A DNA stretch of 37,994 nucleotides from an uncultured Faecalibaculum sp. (GCF_910588395.1 NZ_CAJUPA010000025.1:1-37994), one strand, 5' to 3'. Counted from the stretch's first letter, positions 30,530 through 37,994 are shown. Notes: generated from the sequence alone by a model not told the origin. Numbers and translations: made by a program.

Positions 30530-31300
30530 TCAGGCTGCCGGCCGGGTGTATACCGGCATGGAATCCGCCATGATTTTCCTGCCCAGCTCCGCACTGGCGA
30601 ACATGAACTCCATGTCCTTGCCCCCGGCCAGGCGGGCACCTTCTGCGGACAGCTTCGAGAACAGCACCGGGTCTTCCTGGTCCGAATCCACAATGATGAA
30701 CCAGTGGGAGCTTTTGTCCGGCATCAGCCGTTCCTTCAGCACCAGTGCCCGCACAGCCGGCAGCGTTTTTGCAGCCTGCGCCAGCACGTTGCCCAGATAC
30801 TTGCCCTCTTCCCCGGGGTCCTTCACTGTCACCTTGTCGCCTTTGGTGATCCGGCTGGCGGACAGTCCCCGCAGCCGGATCTTCTCCAGCTGCTGCAGGA
30901 AGGTGGCATCCAGGGTGATGTCCAGATCTTCCGCATCCAGGATTACCCCGTCGATTTCATTCCCGGCCATTTTCACAAAGGGCATGAACTGATCGAAGGT
31001 CAGCACCAGGCACTGCGCCTTCGGGCTCCATTTTTCCAGTGTCTGCTTCGAGGTGAAGAACGGAAAGAAGTTCTTTTTGTCCTGCCGTTCCATGACCATG
31101 AGGGAAATGTTCGTGTCCGGCGGGAACACCAGCTGCCCGTGTCCGTCCGGTGCCGGAGCCTTGTCCCAGATTGCCGGTGCCAGCACCTTGCCTTTGAGCA
31201 TTTCCGCCGCCACAGCCGCGGACTCCTTCTGCCCCTGGTGCTCCTTCAGCGCCTCCAGGGCCTTGCGCAGCCCTGTATCCATCAGATTCCCGTTTTCCAT
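30530..31300 (-). CDS. SseB-family protein
   Basis: 256-aa cytosolic protein with the two SseB halves. The N-terminal half (about 1-120) includes VLAPAIWDKAPAPDGHGQLVFP and FFPFFTSKQTLEKW. The C-terminal half (about 135-250) includes LRGLSASRITKGDKVTVKDP and HWFIIVDSDQEDPVLFSKLSAEGA. SseB was named for enhanced serine sensitivity in E. coli; biochemical role unknown. GGAGAAAAAC precedes the ATG. It leads the operon, 65 bases before cca; upstream lies a hairpin CGGCAG/CTGCCG ahead of the ribosome site. Confidence 0.85.
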   Translation of the reverse strand: MENGNLMDTGLRKALEALKEHQGQKESAAVAAEMLKGKVLAPAIWDKAPAPDGHGQLVFPPDTNISLMVMERQDKKNFFPFFTSKQTLEKWSPKAQCLVLTFDQFMPFVKMAGNEIDGVILDAEDLDITLDATFLQQLEKIRLRGLSASRITKGDKVTVKDPGEEGKYLGNVLAQAAKTLPAVRALVLKERLMPDKSSHWFIIVDSDQEDPVLFSKLSAEGARLAGGKDMEFMFASAELGRKIMADSMPVYTRPAA

Positions 31301-31458
31301 TGTTTTTCTCCTTTTCGGCAGTCTGTGCAGGCTGCCGCTTTCTATATGTTGATGTTTCTGTATGATGTTGCCGTTTTGACTGCCGGCGCGGTGTCTGCCG
31401 CATCCGGCAGATCCACGTCCCGGCTCTGTTTCTTCAGTGCCAGTCCTGTTTCCGGGGA

Positions 31459-32784
31459 CTACTGCCCGCTGATGGCGAGTTTTCCGAAGAGCACCGAAGG
31501 AGCAGCCAGCTGCCGGTAGGACCAGTCCAGGTCGCTGCCCACCGCGATCACGTCATTCATCAGCTCCATGAAGGAGCCCGCGGCGGTGATCAGCGTGACG
31601 CTTTGCGTCCGCCTGCCCCCCTGCACCAGATAGCCTCTGGCCTGCAGGGAGAAATTCGTGGAAACAAAATCGATCCCCGCATGCAGTCCTTCCAGATCCG
31701 TGATCACCAGACCGTCCTGCATCCGCTTTTCCAGCTGCCGCAGACTCTCTTCACCCGGTTCGATGTACAGATTCATCGGGGAAACCCCCACCGGGCTGGC
31801 ATAGCCGCCCTTGAAGCCGTTGCCGGTGCTTTCCGTCCCCATGCGGGCGGCAGACTGCTGGTTGTGCAGGATCGTCCGGAACACCCCGTGATCCACCACC
31901 AGCTTGCGTCCTGTGGGATAGCCTTCGTCATCAAAGTTGGCAATGGTCAGGGCATCCAGGTTCCGGGGATCATCCACAATGGTGATCTTGTCCGAGAAGA
32001 TTTTCTCTCCCAGTCTGTCCTTCAGCGGAGAAATCCCTTTGGAGATCAGATCCCCGGAAAACAGACCCGCAAACGCCCCCAGCAGACTGGTCATGGCCTC
32101 CCGGTGCAGAATCACCGGACAGGTGCGGCCGGGAATGGAAGTGGCATCCAGGCGGCTGAGAACTTCGTCGCAGAGTTCCTTCACAAACGCCCCCCGGTCA
32201 AACGCCGCGATATCCGGCACCACTTTGATCAGATACCAGTCCTGGATTCTGTCCTCCTGACGGCCGGCGGCGCCGGCCATGACATACTGCACATAGTCTT
32301 CGTCCCCGGTGGCCAGTCCCAGGGTATTGGAAATGGATCTCGTTCCCTCGGACTGACTCCAGGCCAGGTTTGTCACCTGGAAAATCCGTTCGTCATACGC
32401 CAGGATCCGGGCTTCCAGATCTGCCAGCAGTTCCTTGACCTGGGCAGTCTCCGGCACAGTCCACTGCTTGTCCTTGACCGCCAGTTCCGTTTCCATGGGC
32501 GGCACAAACTGCGTCCTGTCTTCGCTGGTGATGGTCGCAGCCTGCTGCCGCAAACCGTCCAGCACCTCGTCCATGATCGCATCATCCAGTTTTTCCAGCC
32601 CGGTATTGGCCAGGCTGCCGCCGTCCAGCACCCGGATGCTGGCGGAATCAGTCTGAGACAGTTCCATCTTGTCCATGGCCTGTTCAAACCAGGTGATTTC
32701 TTTGGATCTGGAGGAAGATTCGTAGATCTCCGCCGCTTCAAATCCTTTTTCCAGCGCTCTGTCGAGCCATTTCTGCTTATTCAC
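31459..32784 (-). CDS. TldE/PmbA-family metallopeptidase subunit
   Basis: 441-aa partner of TldD. TldD-TldE heterodimers form a proteolytic chamber that degrades or matures small peptides (microcin, CcdA and RiPPs in known cases). The N-terminus KWLDRALEKGFEAAEIYESSS and the C-terminal barrel (GIDFVSTNFSLQARGYLVQGGRRTQSVTLITAAGSF) match TldE, and no HExxxH is present, as expected for the non-catalytic subunit. I chose GTG 32784, preceded by GGAGG at 8 nt and overlapping the tldD stop by 8 nt. The longer frame lies inside tldD. Confidence 0.9.
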   Translation of the reverse strand: MNKQKWLDRALEKGFEAAEIYESSSRSKEITWFEQAMDKMELSQTDSASIRVLDGGSLANTGLEKLDDAIMDEVLDGLRQQAATITSEDRTQFVPPMETELAVKDKQWTVPETAQVKELLADLEARILAYDERIFQVTNLAWSQSEGTRSISNTLGLATGDEDYVQYVMAGAAGRQEDRIQDWYLIKVVPDIAAFDRGAFVKELCDEVLSRLDATSIPGRTCPVILHREAMTSLLGAFAGLFSGDLISKGISPLKDRLGEKIFSDKITIVDDPRNLDALTIANFDDEGYPTGRKLVVDHGVFRTILHNQQSAARMGTESTGNGFKGGYASPVGVSPMNLYIEPGEESLRQLEKRMQDGLVITDLEGLHAGIDFVSTNFSLQARGYLVQGGRRTQSVTLITAAGSFMELMNDVIAVGSDLDWSYRQLAAPSVLFGKLAISGQ

Positions 32785-34159
32785 CGGCTGTACCTCCCAC
32801 TGTGATCGAAGAAACCCGGATCGGCGGCTGCCCCACATCCGTGGGAATGGAACCGGAGACAGAACCGCACATGCCCTGGGCCCGTTTCAGATCCTTTCCC
32901 ACCCGGTCGATGTTCATCAGGATCTCCGCGCCGGAGCCGATGAGACTGGCGCCTTTCACCGCACTAGTCACCTTTCCGTTTTCAATCAGATATCCCTCGG
33001 AGACCGCGAAGTTGAACTCTCCGGTCTGGGGATTGACACTGCCGCCGCCCATGCGCTTTGCGTACAGGCCTTTTTCAATGCCTTCAAACATTTCATCGAA
33101 ATCATCCGTTCCGGCGTCAATGTAGGTGTTGGACATCCGGGACGTGGGTTCGTATTTGTAGTTCTGGCGCCGGCCCGATCCGGAAGAGGCTTCCTGCATC
33201 CGCCGTCCATTGAACTGATCCACCATGTACTGCGTCAGGATGCCGTCTTTGATCAGCACCCGGCGCTCCTGCGGATTGCCTTCGTCGTCCACATTCTGAC
33301 TGCCCCAGGCATGGGGAATCGTCCCGTCGTCAATGGCTGTGACTTTGGCCGAGGCAATCTGCATGCCCTTTTTGCCCGCAAACACCGACTGGTCCTTCGC
33401 CACTGCCGTGGCTTCCAGGGCATGACCGCAGGCTTCATGGAAAATCACCCCGCCAAACCCGTTGTCAATGATCACCGGCATCCGGCCGGAAGGTGCGTCC
33501 ACGGCATCCAGCAGCACTTTCGCCGTGGCAGCGGCGTTTTTCGCGGCCTGTGCCGGGACGCCTCCTTCGTAGAATTCCAGTCCCATGGACGCCCCAGGAC
33601 CTTCAAACCCGGACTGCCGGTCCTCTCCCCGTCTGGCGTAGGCGGACACACCCATCCGGGTGCGGATCCGGGTATCCTTCACCAGTCTGCCCCGGGAGTT
33701 GGAAATCTGCACCTTCTGCCGCAGACTGGACAGCGAAACGCTGACCTTCTCGATTTCCTCCTCATCCCGGATCGCATCCCAGGCTTCCCGCATCAGCGCG
33801 GTCTTGGTTTCCAGCGGCGCATCCACCGGATCGGTCTTCACCGGGCTGATGTCTGTCACCGGCACTTCTTCCAGGCTGATCCGTTCCTCTCTGTGGCCTT
33901 CAAAGGCGGTGCGCAGATCCTTCACCAGCGCCAGCAGCTCGTCAAAATCCTGGCTGTTGGAATAACCGTAGGCGGTCTGCAGATCCTTGTACAGACGGAT
34001 CCCGGTCCCTGCCCGCAGGGCCCTGTCCACATTCTCCACCTTTCCATCCAGCATGGAGAGGGATTCGGACACGGCGTCTTCTTCGAAAATCTCCGCGAAA
34101 TCCGCTCCTGAATCCATGGCTTCGCCAAGCAGCGTTTCCAGCTGTTCTTTGTTCAACAT
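32777..34159 (-). CDS. tldD: TldD-family metallopeptidase subunit
   Basis: 460-aa catalytic partner of the downstream TldE. The zinc motif HEACGH is at residues 241-246, in VIIDNGFGGVIFHEACGHALEATAVAKDQS. The later ligand Cys is in AQGMCGSVSGSIPTDVGQPPIRVSSI. N-terminal LLGEAMDSGADFAEIFEE and SGRRQNYKYEPTSRMSNTYIDAG are also family-specific. First gene of a two-gene operon with GGAGGTAAAGC before the ATG and an extended -10 at 34258-34266. No RiPP precursor was recognised nearby, so the peptide substrate is unknown. Confidence 0.94.
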   Translation of the reverse strand: MLNKEQLETLLGEAMDSGADFAEIFEEDAVSESLSMLDGKVENVDRALRAGTGIRLYKDLQTAYGYSNSQDFDELLALVKDLRTAFEGHREERISLEEVPVTDISPVKTDPVDAPLETKTALMREAWDAIRDEEEIEKVSVSLSSLRQKVQISNSRGRLVKDTRIRTRMGVSAYARRGEDRQSGFEGPGASMGLEFYEGGVPAQAAKNAAATAKVLLDAVDAPSGRMPVIIDNGFGGVIFHEACGHALEATAVAKDQSVFAGKKGMQIASAKVTAIDDGTIPHAWGSQNVDDEGNPQERRVLIKDGILTQYMVDQFNGRRMQEASSGSGRRQNYKYEPTSRMSNTYIDAGTDDFDEMFEGIEKGLYAKRMGGGSVNPQTGEFNFAVSEGYLIENGKVTSAVKGASLIGSGAEILMNIDRVGKDLKRAQGMCGSVSGSIPTDVGQPPIRVSSITVGGTAGE

Positions 34160-34257
34160 CGCTTTACCTCCTGCACTTTCATACAGTCACTGTTCCGGCA
34201 TCCCGGCAGATCGGCGGTCTTCCGGACCGGTTCTGCGCAGGGGATACGTATCCATTG

Positions 34258-34266
34258 ATTATACCA
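34258..34266 (-). promoter_or_regulatory. Extended -10 of the tldD operon
   Basis: Minus-strand TGGTATAAT (34266-34258), a TGn extended -10 with no clear -35, about 100 bases upstream of the tldD start. Confidence 0.5.
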
Positions 34267-34312
34267 TCCCATGCCCGGTCTGAATGCATGTACCGGGCAG
34301 TCACCGGAGAAC

Positions 34313-34346
34313 AAAAAAAGGGAATTCCCGCAGACTGGAAATTCCC
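34313..34346 (-). terminator. Terminator of nanE
   Basis: GGGAATT (34320-34326) and AATTCCC (34340-34346) pair perfectly; the minus strand runs into seven Ts. It is 22 bases past the nanE stop. Confidence 0.9.
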
Positions 34347-34368
34347 GGCAGCTGTTTTGTCTCCGGCG

Positions 34369-35058
34369 CTACCGAATGGCATCCACGAAGCGCTTCGTGA
34401 TCAGCTGCGGCCGTGTGATGATGGACCCCACAACGCAGCTGTAGCAGCCCAGATCCAGCACCCGTTTCAGCTTCTCCGGCGTGTCGATGTTTCCCTCGGC
34501 GATCACCGGGTGTTTGGCATAGTCCAGCAGATCACGGATCACCTTGAAGTCGTCCGCCTCCACGTGGTTGCCTTTGGACTGCTCTGTGTAGCCCACCAGC
34601 GTCGTGCCGATGTAGTCAAATCCCAGGTCATCCGCGTGCTTCATTTCTTCCAGCGTTGCGCAGTCGGCCATCAGCGGCTGATCCGGATACTTCGCACGGA
34701 TTTCCGCCACGAATTCATCCAGCGTCCGCCCATCCGGACGGGGCCGGCAGGTGGCGTCTACTGCCACGACTTCCGGCGGGGTCTCCATGGCCATCAGTTC
34801 ATCCACTTCTTTGATGGTCGGGGTAATGAAGACCGGGTTGTCGCCATAGGGACGCTTGATGATGCCGATCACCGGCAGGTCCACGGTTTTCTTGATCTCC
34901 GCGATGTCATCCACGGTGTTGGCCCGGATGCCTTTGGCACCGCCTTCCAGCGCTGCGGCAGCCATGCGCCCCATGATATAGGAAGAATGCAGAGGTTCGT
35001 CAGGCAAAGCCTGGCAGGAAACGATCAGGTTTCCCTTTGTCTGTGTCATATCAGCCAT
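34369..35058 (-). CDS. nanE: N-acetylmannosamine-6-phosphate 2-epimerase
   Basis: 229-aa TIM-barrel enzyme that converts ManNAc-6-P to GlcNAc-6-P, normally in sialic acid catabolism. VSCQALPDEPLHSSYIMGRMAAAALEGGAKGIRANT (about 12-47) is the family N-terminus. GIIKRPYGDNPVFITPT, VVAVDATCRPRPDG and the phosphate-binding VIAEGNIDTPEKLKRVLDLGCYSCVVGSIITRP follow. AAAGGAGTAC precedes ATG 35058, and a TATAAT lies at 35091-35086. It stands alone: no nanA, nanK or sialidase is in the window, so it may also serve cell-wall sugar recycling. Confidence 0.94.
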   Translation of the reverse strand: MADMTQTKGNLIVSCQALPDEPLHSSYIMGRMAAAALEGGAKGIRANTVDDIAEIKKTVDLPVIGIIKRPYGDNPVFITPTIKEVDELMAMETPPEVVAVDATCRPRPDGRTLDEFVAEIRAKYPDQPLMADCATLEEMKHADDLGFDYIGTTLVGYTEQSKGNHVEADDFKVIRDLLDYAKHPVIAEGNIDTPEKLKRVLDLGCYSCVVGSIITRPQLITKRFVDAIR

Positions 35059-35213
35059 GTCAGTACTCCTTTGTTGGACGATATCATTATATGCCAATGC
35101 CCGGCACTTTGATATAACATACCTTCCGCTCTGCCAGCCAAACCGGAGAATTGGCCCAACCTATTTACTTGAGTCACTTTTTGACCGCAGGCAAGAAAAA
35201 CCGTGGTTAATAA

Positions 35214-35242
35214 TTGACTTTGGTAAACAGCCGGACTATTAT
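35214..35242 (+). promoter_or_regulatory. Promoter of the candidate ncRNA
   Basis: TTGACT (35214-35219), 17-nt spacer, TATTAT (35237-35242). It is among the closest-to-consensus promoters in the window, yet no protein gene follows on this strand. Confidence 0.8.
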
Positions 35243-35248
35243 GTGGAT

Positions 35249-35452
35249 GTAAAAACAAACAAGCCAATCAGACAGGAGATGTGCCGGGAATCGCATCTCC
35301 TTTTATTCATTTCCCGGCGAGATTTGGCGGAGAGGATGCAGCCTGTCAAAAGGCAGCAGATTCATCATGGATTGCCGGCTGGAGAACCGGTGGTCACGGA
35401 AACAGACTGAAGCGGCGGAGGCCGGGATGATACCGGCCATCCGCCGCTTTTT
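35249..35452 (+). ncRNA. Candidate structured non-coding RNA, about 200 nt, with H-type pseudoknot
   Basis: A consensus promoter (35214-35242) and a strong terminator (35410-35452) bracket about 200 nt between the divergently placed nanE and the convergent degV. AGGAGATG (35274-35281) pairs with CATCTCCT (35294-35301). Its loop holds GCCGGGAA (35283-35290), which pairs perfectly with TTCCCGGC (35311-35318), an H-type pseudoknot with two 8-bp stems. GCCAA (35263-35267) and TTGGC (35324-35328) close it. The only frame with a ribosome-site-like GGCGGAGAGG is a 21-codon ORF (35337-35402). A riboswitch leader is unlikely because no gene follows. I do not recognise the family. Confidence 0.6.
35410..35452 (+). 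terminator. Plus-strand terminator of the candidate ncRNA
   Basis: AAGCGGCGGA (35410-35419) and TCCGCCGCTT (35440-35449) with an inner GGCCGG/CCGGCC stem, then TTTTTCTT. The T-run exists only on the plus strand, so it does not serve degV. Confidence 0.92.
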
Positions 35453-35464
35453 CTTATTCAGGAT

Positions 35465-36316
35465 TCAGAGCTTTTTCACAGTTTCCAGTGCCAGACAACC
35501 GGGTCCGCCATGGACCATGAACATCGGGCACAGGTCAAGAACCACAATCTCGATATCCGGATACTGTGTCCTGAACCAGTCCCGGGCTTTTTCAGCTGTA
35601 CCCGGGCAGTCCCCATGGAGGATGTAAAGAATACTGGAAGCATCCAGGCCTCCTTCCTGTTCAAAAGCCGCCCGGGCTTTCTGAAACACACCTTTCCAGG
35701 TGCGGCTGACCCCCAGTGTATCCAGCGCCTTTCCGTCCCGCCGGCGGATCACCACCGGCAGCAGTTTCAGCAGCGATCCCGCCGCTGCCATGCCCTTCGG
35801 GATCCGGCCACCCCGGGCCAGAAACCCCAGATCCGGCACCGCCACCATGCTGACATCCGTTTGGGCCATGGCAGAAAGCACCGGCAGGATCTCCGACACG
35901 GTTTTTCCCTCATCCCGCAGCCTCACCGCCGTTTCCACCATCAGCCGCTGCGGACCGCCCAGGGCGCGGGAATTGAACACCGTGATCCGGGCAGGATCCT
36001 CCGTCAGATCCCGCGCCATGCAAGCCGTGGCAAACGTCCCCGAGAGACCATCCGCAATGGTGATATCCAGAATTTCATCTCCAGGATCCGTCAGCAGCCG
36101 GTCATAGAGATCCGCCTTTTCTCCCACAGCCGGCTGGGAGCTGGACACCGCCGCCTGCCGGCGGCAGCAGTCTGCCATTTCCTTCGGCGTGATCTGCTCA
36201 TAATCCCGGAACGTGCTGCCGTCGATGCAGACACTCAGCGGTACACAGTGAAACCCTGCCCGGCGGGCCTCTTCAGGACTGTAAAGTGTGGAAGAATCTG
36301 AGACGATATGCAGCAT
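35465..36316 (-). CDS. DegV-family fatty-acid-binding protein
   Basis: 283-aa protein of the DegV/FakB family, which binds a fatty acid and presents it to the FakA kinase in Firmicutes. The N-terminus MLHIVSDSSTLYSPEEARRAGFHCVPLSV carries the SDS loop. Other family motifs are AAVSSSQPAVGE, TIADGLSGTFATACMARDL, VFNSRALGGPQRLMVETAVRL and VPDLGFLARGGRIP (in place of the usual LxxLxKGGRIS). The C-terminal half ends in FMVHGGPGCLAL. AAGGAGGACTC precedes the ATG. FakA is not in the window. Divergent from the DUF1836 gene. Confidence 0.93.
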   Translation of the reverse strand: MLHIVSDSSTLYSPEEARRAGFHCVPLSVCIDGSTFRDYEQITPKEMADCCRRQAAVSSSQPAVGEKADLYDRLLTDPGDEILDITIADGLSGTFATACMARDLTEDPARITVFNSRALGGPQRLMVETAVRLRDEGKTVSEILPVLSAMAQTDVSMVAVPDLGFLARGGRIPKGMAAAGSLLKLLPVVIRRRDGKALDTLGVSRTWKGVFQKARAAFEQEGGLDASSILYILHGDCPGTAEKARDWFRTQYPDIEIVVLDLCPMFMVHGGPGCLALETVKKL

Positions 36317-36390
36317 GAAAGAGTCCTCCTTGTTTCCGCCACCACTCTACCATATATGCAAAACGATTACATCTGGTTTTTGATATTATG

Positions 36391-36418
36391 TTGCGGCATA
36401 CTGATATCCGGCTATAAT
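36391..36418 (+). promoter_or_regulatory. Promoter placed for a leaderless DUF1836 mRNA
   Basis: TTGCGG (36391-36396), 16-nt spacer, perfect TATAAT (36413-36418), then 6 nt and ATG 36425. The predicted start site falls on the A of the ATG. Confidence 0.65.
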
Positions 36419-36424
36419 TTCAGT

Positions 36425-36949
36425 ATGGAAAACCGTGAACTCAAGGAACTGGCCATTCCCCGATGGGAAGAACTGCCGGATCTGGACCTGTACATGGATC
36501 AGGTACTCAGCTACATCAACTCCCGCCTGGAACCACTGTCCATAGGCGAAGACCGGACAGTGCTCACTTCTTCCATGGTCAACAACTACGTCAAAACCAA
36601 CATCGTCAAGCCGCCAGTCAAAAAGCACTACAAGCGGTATCACCTGGCCTACCTCTTTGTGGTCATGCTGATGAAACGCTGCTATTCCCTGCAGGAAATC
36701 AGCCGGCTGATCCAGGTATACTCCAACATCGAAGACCCCGGACGGGTCAGCCGCGACTACAACAAGTTTGTCTCCGTCTTTGAAACCTGCCTGCAGCAGA
36801 TGCTGGAAAGCGGCCGCTGCGACACAGAATTCATTGAAGACCCCAGCCTGGAACAGCAGATCATGCTCAACGTCATCCGCACCCTGTGCTCTAAAATCTG
36901 GGTCCAGAACAGCCTGCGCAGCCTGGACGAAGCCGCCGGGACGGAATGA
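36425..36949 (+). CDS. DUF1836-family protein
   Basis: 174-aa protein of the Firmicutes DUF1836 family. It resembles a MerR/HTH-like helical regulator in overall pattern. IPRWEELPDLDLYMDQVLSYINSRLEPL is the family N-terminus, followed by LTSSMVNNYVKTNIVKPPVKKHYKRYHLAYLFVVMLMKRCYSLQEISRLI, the HTH-like block. DNA binding is suspected for the family but not shown. There is no Shine-Dalgarno before ATG 36425 and a TATAAT ends 6 nt upstream, so translation is probably leaderless; the longer frame would start inside degV's leader. A terminator follows at 36992. Confidence 0.88.
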   Translation: MENRELKELAIPRWEELPDLDLYMDQVLSYINSRLEPLSIGEDRTVLTSSMVNNYVKTNIVKPPVKKHYKRYHLAYLFVVMLMKRCYSLQEISRLIQVYSNIEDPGRVSRDYNKFVSVFETCLQQMLESGRCDTEFIEDPSLEQQIMLNVIRTLCSKIWVQNSLRSLDEAAGTE

Positions 36950-36991
36950 AACCGGCAGGATTCCCGGCACCCGGTCAGCAGAAGAAACGGA

Positions 36992-37030
36992 AAGAAGCAG
37001 CATCTTCCCAAAAGACACTGCTTCTTTTTT
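36992..37030 (+). terminator. Terminator of the DUF1836 gene
   Basis: AAGAAGCAG (36992-37000) and CTGCTTCTT (37018-37026) pair with a 17-nt loop and end in six Ts. Confidence 0.85.
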
Positions 37031-37048
37031 CATGCATTCATGCCGCCA

Positions 37049-37729
37049 TCAGCTGTTTGACGCGGGCAGAAAACCGCTCATGGCGGCTGCCAGCGCCGAA
37101 ATCGGCATGGACTGCACCGTCACGGTACCAGGACCTGTCACCACTGTATTGAAAAAGCCTTCTCCGCCGAACAGGACATTTTTCACACCTTTGATGCTCT
37201 GAATATCCATCGTGCAGGTTTCCTCCATCATCGCCAGGTTCCCCGTATCGACCACCAGCTGCTGCCCGGCTTCCAGAGTGTAGGAAATCGCCGCGCCGTC
37301 GATCTCCAGAAACACCAGACCCGGCCCCGTGAGTTTCTGGAGAATGAATCCTTCCCCGGAAAACAGACTCGCGCTCATGCGCTTCTGAAAATACGTGGAC
37401 AGCTGGACACCGGCAGTCCCTGCCAGAAACGCCCGCTTCTGCGCAATGATCGACTCACCCGGACGCAGTTCCACCACCTTGATGCTCCCCGGAAACGAAG
37501 AGCTGAACGCAATGATGCCCTGGGCCTTCTTCGCCGTATACACATTCTGGAAAATGCTCTCGCCGCTGAACATCCGGCCAAACGCTTTGGACACCGACGT
37601 ACCCCGCGTCTCCATATCCATGTTCGGACTCATCCAGGCCATGGCACCCCGTTCCGTAATGACAGACTCCTCCGGATCCAGATGACAGATCACCACCGGA
37701 AGGTTGTCTCCCTTGATTTCGTACTTCAT
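37049..37729 (-). CDS. AIM24-family (TIGR00266) protein
   Basis: 226-aa soluble protein of the AIM24/TIGR00266 family, a beta-rich fold of unknown biochemical role in bacteria. YEIKGDNLPVVICHLDPEESVITERGAMAWMSPNMDMET is the family N-terminus. AFGRMFSGESIFQNVYTA, GFILQKLTGPGLVFLEIDG, GQQLVVDTGNLAMMEETCTMDI and FGGEGFFNTVVTGPGTVTVQSMP are the characteristic repeats of GEG/GPG turns. ATG 37729 has AAGGA at 6 nt; ATG 37735 lies directly against the ribosome site and is less likely. Convergent with the DUF1836 gene. Confidence 0.92.
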   Translation of the reverse strand: MKYEIKGDNLPVVICHLDPEESVITERGAMAWMSPNMDMETRGTSVSKAFGRMFSGESIFQNVYTAKKAQGIIAFSSSFPGSIKVVELRPGESIIAQKRAFLAGTAGVQLSTYFQKRMSASLFSGEGFILQKLTGPGLVFLEIDGAAISYTLEAGQQLVVDTGNLAMMEETCTMDIQSIKGVKNVLFGGEGFFNTVVTGPGTVTVQSMPISALAAAMSGFLPASNS

Positions 37730-37735
37730 ATACAT

Positions 37736-37994
37736 TCCTTTCCTGACTGAACACAGTGTACCGCAGTTTCAGTCTGCCTGAACAATCTTTCCGGAATCCG
37801 TACAGGAACAGGCAGCCAGCCGTGGTACTGCCGATGGTGGCTGTCGCCGCCGGGGCTTTGAAGTGTAGGGAGTGGAAAGGGGCGGAAAGATGAGACAGAA
37901 TCAGACGGTTCTCCTTGTTTCCGTTAAACCCAGGCACACAAAAAGGCGCTCTAAACTTTGGTGAGGTTCCGACTCTCACATCCTGTACACTTGG
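37736..37994. other. Unassigned 259-base edge region
   Basis: No supported gene. The minus strand has an open frame that begins near 37979 with GTSPKFRAPFCVPGFNG and contains HFKAPAATATIGSTT, but it runs out of frame into the AIM24 gene and lacks a ribosome site. It may be part of a repeated or mobile sequence that continues beyond the window. Confidence 0.4.

Noticed and set aside
35057..35410. 117-codon plus-strand frame in the nanE-degV gap
   Set aside because: It crosses the nanE leader, a consensus promoter and the pseudoknot; no ribosome site at its start. Only its last 21 codons have a weak one.
1..37994. CRISPR array or toxin-antitoxin/defence island
   Set aside because: No regularly spaced repeats and no cas, restriction-modification or toxin genes are seen; the Rpn-type and AAA genes alone do not make a defence system.

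Overview
The window looks like a chromosome segment of a low-GC-lineage Gram-positive whose own DNA is fairly GC-rich. I place it in the Firmicutes, most plausibly the Erysipelotrichia (Faecalibaculum/Allobaculum-like gut bacteria). This rests on AGGAGG ribosome sites, TTGACA/TATAAT promoters, hairpin-plus-T-run terminators, a Firmicutes gene complement (DegV, DUF1836, AIM24, MnmM, ArAE, RpiR) and a short, roughly 109-nt 5S rRNA with a reduced helix IV. Genus is inference. Most genes are GC-rich; the first ATPase gene and the IS110 element look more AT-rich.

Layout. 1-1.6 kb: a DUF4143 AAA ATPase behind overlapping palindromes. 1.6-4.9 kb: divergent nucleoside catabolism genes, deoD-deoB leftwards and udp-cdd rightwards. 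4.9-9.0 kb: an autoregulated XRE/membrane-protein pair, a lipoprotein, a CBS/CorC-type membrane protein and an Rpn-type nuclease. 9.0-10.1 kb: an ECF S component overlapping a uridine-kinase-like P-loop kinase. 10.1-14.1 kb: a Pho-box-controlled pstSCAB operon whose PstS domain order is circularly permuted. 14.1-16.5 kb: a small unknown protein and a DUF885 lipoprotein. 16.5-18.2 kb: an IS110 element. 18.3-21.5 kb: a GNAT enzyme, a flavin-reductase-like protein, an orphan 5S rRNA gene with its own promoter and terminator, an Rpn remnant and an ArAE membrane protein. 21.8-27.0 kb: an AraC/GyrI-like regulator, then a sugar-phosphate locus (EIIB-like protein, RpiR regulator, long mannose-6-P isomerase, cupin glucose-6-P isomerase). 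27.2-31.3 kb: a compact operon sseB-cca-rmuC-macro domain-mnmM with 4-nt overlaps. 31.5-34.2 kb: tldD-pmbA. 34.4-37.7 kb: nanE, an intergenic transcription unit with an H-type pseudoknot (candidate ncRNA), degV, a probably leaderless DUF1836 gene and AIM24.

How the parts fit. Cdd, Udp, DeoD and DeoB form a salvage route from nucleosides to pentose-5-phosphate; deoC is not in the window. The ECF S component and the kinase suggest uptake followed by phosphorylation trapping of an unidentified vitamin or nucleoside. PstSCAB is phosphate import under a PhoP/PhoB-type regulator encoded elsewhere. The RpiR/EIIB-like/isomerase block handles hexose phosphates, probably mannose-type. The most unusual items are the permuted PstS, the pseudoknotted candidate ncRNA at 35.2-35.45 kb, the orphan 5S gene, the hairpin between Shine-Dalgarno and start codon of the ECF gene, two candidate leaderless genes, and the IS110 element with its likely guide-RNA regions. 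No tRNA, CRISPR array or prophage was seen.
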